DNA from: an uncultured Erysipelotrichaceae bacterium
GTDB lineage: Bacteria; Bacillota_I; Bacilli_A; RF39; UBA660
Direction of reading: 5' to 3'
Assembly: GCA_902783345.1 (NCBI GenBank)
Contig: CACZQI010000042.1
Location: forward strand, 1-6,790
DNA: 6,790 nt
Shown: piece after piece, positions 5,447 through 6,790 of the stretch
Layout of the letters: every line of letters begins with the position of its first letter
Position numbering within the stretch: the stretch's first letter is position 1
Program-made: the position numbers and the translations under genes
Notes under the pieces: generated by a model
The model's database searches: none
Told to the model about the DNA's origin: nothing
Seen by the model: only the letters and a program-made list of their open reading frames with translations

Positions 5447-6103
5447 ATGAAAAGAATTGCAATATGTTTATTAATATTTTTATGTTTATTACTATCTATT
5501 TTTAAAGTAAATGCGGCAAGTAGCATTTTTCCTTTAATAGGTAAGACTATCATAATAGATGCTGGACATGGTGGAAAAGATTTTGGAGCAAGTGCTAAAG
5601 ATGTTAAAGAAAGTGAAATAAATTTAGAAATAACTTTAAGATTAAAAAATGAATTAGAAAAAAATGGTGCAAATGTCATTTTAACTAGAGCAGATGAAAA
5701 AGATTTAAGTAATCCAAACGCCTTATATCGTAAAAGAAGTGACTTTGATAATCGCATCAAATTAATAAATAATTCTCATGCAGATATGTATTTATCCATT
5801 CATCAAAATATTTATCAAAATACTAAATATCATGGGCCACAAGTATTTTATTATCCTAAAATAAAAGATAATGAAAATATTGCGCAAGTACTCCAAGAAG
5901 AACTTAACAAATATAGTAAAAATAATCGTAAAATTAAAATAATTACTGGTACATATATGTATAATAAATTAAATGTTAAAGGAGCTTTAATTGAATGTGG
6001 TTTTTTATCAAATGCTAATGAAAGAAGTAATTTAACCACAGATAAATATCAAGAAGAGTTAGCCAAAACTATTACAAATGCAATAATTAAGTATTATTCC
6101 TAA
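5447..6103 (+). CDS. N-acetylmuramoyl-L-alanine amidase, CwlD-like (Amidase_3)
   Basis: The 218-residue exported enzyme cleaves the bond between N-acetylmuramic acid and L-Ala in peptidoglycan. Residues 1-23 are a signal peptide (basic start MKR, Leu/Ile core, likely cut after VNA). The Amidase_3 domain fills the rest: IIIDAGHGG (35-43) with zinc ligand H41, ESEINLEI (55-62) with ligand E55, the RKRSDFDNRI stretch (95-104), ADMYLSIHQN with ligand H119, and ALIECGFLSN with catalytic E183. All key residues are present. The size, lack of cell-wall-binding repeats and YRKRSDFDNR element match the CwlD subgroup. In Bacillus CwlD acts in spore cortex muramic-delta-lactam formation, but related enzymes occur in non-sporulating Firmicutes, so I give no symbol. 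No good Shine-Dalgarno precedes the ATG; the start is supported by the signal peptide and by an in-frame stop at 5432. Confidence 0.9.
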   Translation: MKRIAICLLIFLCLLLSIFKVNAASSIFPLIGKTIIIDAGHGGKDFGASAKDVKESEINLEITLRLKNELEKNGANVILTRADEKDLSNPNALYRKRSDFDNRIKLINNSHADMYLSIHQNIYQNTKYHGPQVFYYPKIKDNENIAQVLQEELNKYSKNNRKIKIITGTYMYNKLNVKGALIECGFLSNANERSNLTTDKYQEELAKTITNAIIKYYS

Positions 6104-6131
6104 AAGTTAGGTGTAATTTCTAAGCAAAATG

Positions 6132-6140
6132 TGGTATAAT
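6132..6140 (+). promoter_or_regulatory. Extended -10 promoter of the Abi gene
   Basis: TGGTATAAT (TG at 6132-6133, TATAAT at 6135-6140) is a perfect extended -10 element. The expected -35 position (TGTAAT, 6112-6117) is poor. Transcription would start near 6147, giving a leader of about 14 bases. A small hairpin without a T tract (CCTAA/TTAGG, 6099-6111) overlaps the amidase stop codon and is not a convincing terminator. Confidence 0.65.
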
Positions 6141-6148
6141 TTTATGAT

Positions 6149-6154
6149 AGGTGG
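6149..6154 (+). promoter_or_regulatory. Shine-Dalgarno that fixes the Abi start
   Basis: AGGTGG (6149-6154) lies 6 bases before ATG 6161. An earlier in-frame ATG at 6155 touches the Shine-Dalgarno and is less likely to be used; choosing it would add only two residues (MA). Confidence 0.6.
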
Positions 6155-6160
6155 ATGGCT

Positions 6161-6790
6161 ATGAAGGCAAAAGTATTTAGATCGATAGATGAACAAATTT
6201 CCATTTTGCAAAACAAAGGACTCGTTATCGATGATATTGATTTTGCAAAAGATATACTAATTAGAGAGAATTATTTCTTTTTAAGTGGGTACAGACACCC
6301 TTTCTTAAAATCTAAAAATGACCGCTATTTTATACCAAACACCAATTTTAAAGAACTTTATGCCTTATTTAATTTCGATCGTCAAATAAGAAATATAATT
6401 TTTAAGAATTTACTTATTGTAGAAAATAACATGAAAAGTATTTTTTCTTATCAATTATCAAAAAAATATGGTTATAAAGAAAAAGACTATTTAAGACCAA
6501 CTAACTTTACTAGTAATCCAGAAAAGCAAAGACAAATTAATGATTTATTAAGAAAAATGAAAAGACAAATTAAAGTAAATGGATCACAGCATTCAGCAAC
6601 TAGTCACTATATTCATAATTATGGTTATATTCCATTATGGGTTGTGGTTAAAGTATTATCATTTGGCATTGTAAGTGAACTTTATACAATAATGAAAAGA
6701 GAGGATCAAGAAGAAATTGCTAATGTTTATAACATTAGTATTGAAAATTTAATTGTTTATTTACCTATTTTAGCCAATTATCGTAATTTA
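6161..6790 (+). CDS. Abi_2 (AbiD/AbiF-type) abortive-infection protein, 3'-truncated by window edge
   Basis: The 210 visible codons are open to the window end. The protein carries the Abi_2 family landmarks in order: YFFLSGYRHPFL (38-49), DRQIRNIIFKNLLIVENN (73-90), and YIHNYGYIPLWVVVKVLSFG (150-169), the family's most distinctive stretch. The last residues, ANYRNL (205-210), are the start of the C-terminal RN....H motif of this HEPN-related family, so the putative ribonuclease active-site end lies just outside the window. Characterised members (AbiD, AbiD1, AbiF of lactococci) abort phage infection and are cytoplasmic. Roughly the first 60 codons use more C-ending codons (TCC, AAC, CTC, ATC, TAC, CAC) than its neighbours, in keeping with lateral acquisition, though this is an impression by eye. 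It has its own promoter and lies 57 bases after the amidase gene. Confidence 0.88.
   Translation, partial: MKAKVFRSIDEQISILQNKGLVIDDIDFAKDILIRENYFFLSGYRHPFLKSKNDRYFIPNTNFKELYALFNFDRQIRNIIFKNLLIVENNMKSIFSYQLSKKYGYKEKDYLRPTNFTSNPEKQRQINDLLRKMKRQIKVNGSQHSATSHYIHNYGYIPLWVVVKVLSFGIVSELYTIMKREDQEEIANVYNISIENLIVYLPILANYRNL

Noticed and set aside
5428..6039. Reverse-strand ORFs opposite the amidase
   Set aside because: Shadows of a gene with all its catalytic residues intact.
6099..6111. CCTAA/TTAGG hairpin at the amidase stop as a terminator
   Set aside because: Only 5 bp, with no T tract after it.
1..6790. CRISPR array, tRNA or rRNA genes, insertion sequence
   Set aside because: No regularly spaced repeats, no T-loop GTTCGA boxes with a cloverleaf, no rRNA core sequence and no transposase or terminal inverted repeats were seen on either strand.

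Overview
The window is a very AT-rich stretch of bacterial chromosome with every gene on the + strand. Strong AAGGAGG-type Shine-Dalgarno sites, extended -10 promoters (TGnTATAAT) and short U-tailed terminators point to a low-GC Firmicute of Bacilli/Erysipelotrichia/RF39-like type. Trp is always TGG, and every recognisable gene ends in TAA or TAG, so there is no sign of the Mycoplasma UGA-Trp code. Two peptidoglycan enzymes show that the cell has a wall. The species cannot be named from the sequence alone.

Layout. Bases 1-60 are the last 19 codons of an unrecognised gene with its own terminator (71-108). Bases 123-308 are a decayed gene end carrying a tandem SEC-C zinc motif (one intact copy, one ruined copy, three in-frame stops), followed by a terminator (315-348). 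Bases 349-579 hold no gene but contain a symmetric array of ATACGA/TCGTAT hexamers with an 11-bp tandem repeat, and an orphan terminator (471-494). Next come a VanY-type D,D-carboxypeptidase lipoprotein (580-1242) and a 7-TM membrane protein with an outside C-terminal domain (1242-2108), overlapping by one base. A small TfoX N-terminal-domain protein follows (2152-2445), then a two-gene operon of DUF3592-like membrane proteins (2521-2928 and 2941-3966), the second with a long cytoplasmic C-terminal domain. After that lie an HD-domain/P-loop NTPase fusion (4080-5393), a CwlD-like N-acetylmuramoyl-L-alanine amidase (5447-6103) and an Abi_2/AbiD-type abortive-infection gene cut off by the window edge (6161-6790).

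How the genes fit together. Most units have their own promoter and terminator, so this looks like a string of short transcription units rather than one large operon. A cell-envelope theme is clear: a D,D-carboxypeptidase, an amidase and three membrane proteins of unknown role. The HD/P-loop fusion and the Abi_2 gene suggest nucleotide metabolism or signalling and phage defence, but nothing in the sequence links them into one system. The least conventional items are the HD/P-loop fusion, which lacks the usual acidic pair after HD, the paired DUF3592 proteins, the SEC-C pseudogene and the repeat array with its orphan terminator. Three starts were chosen by Shine-Dalgarno position rather than by longest ORF (2152, 4080, 6161).
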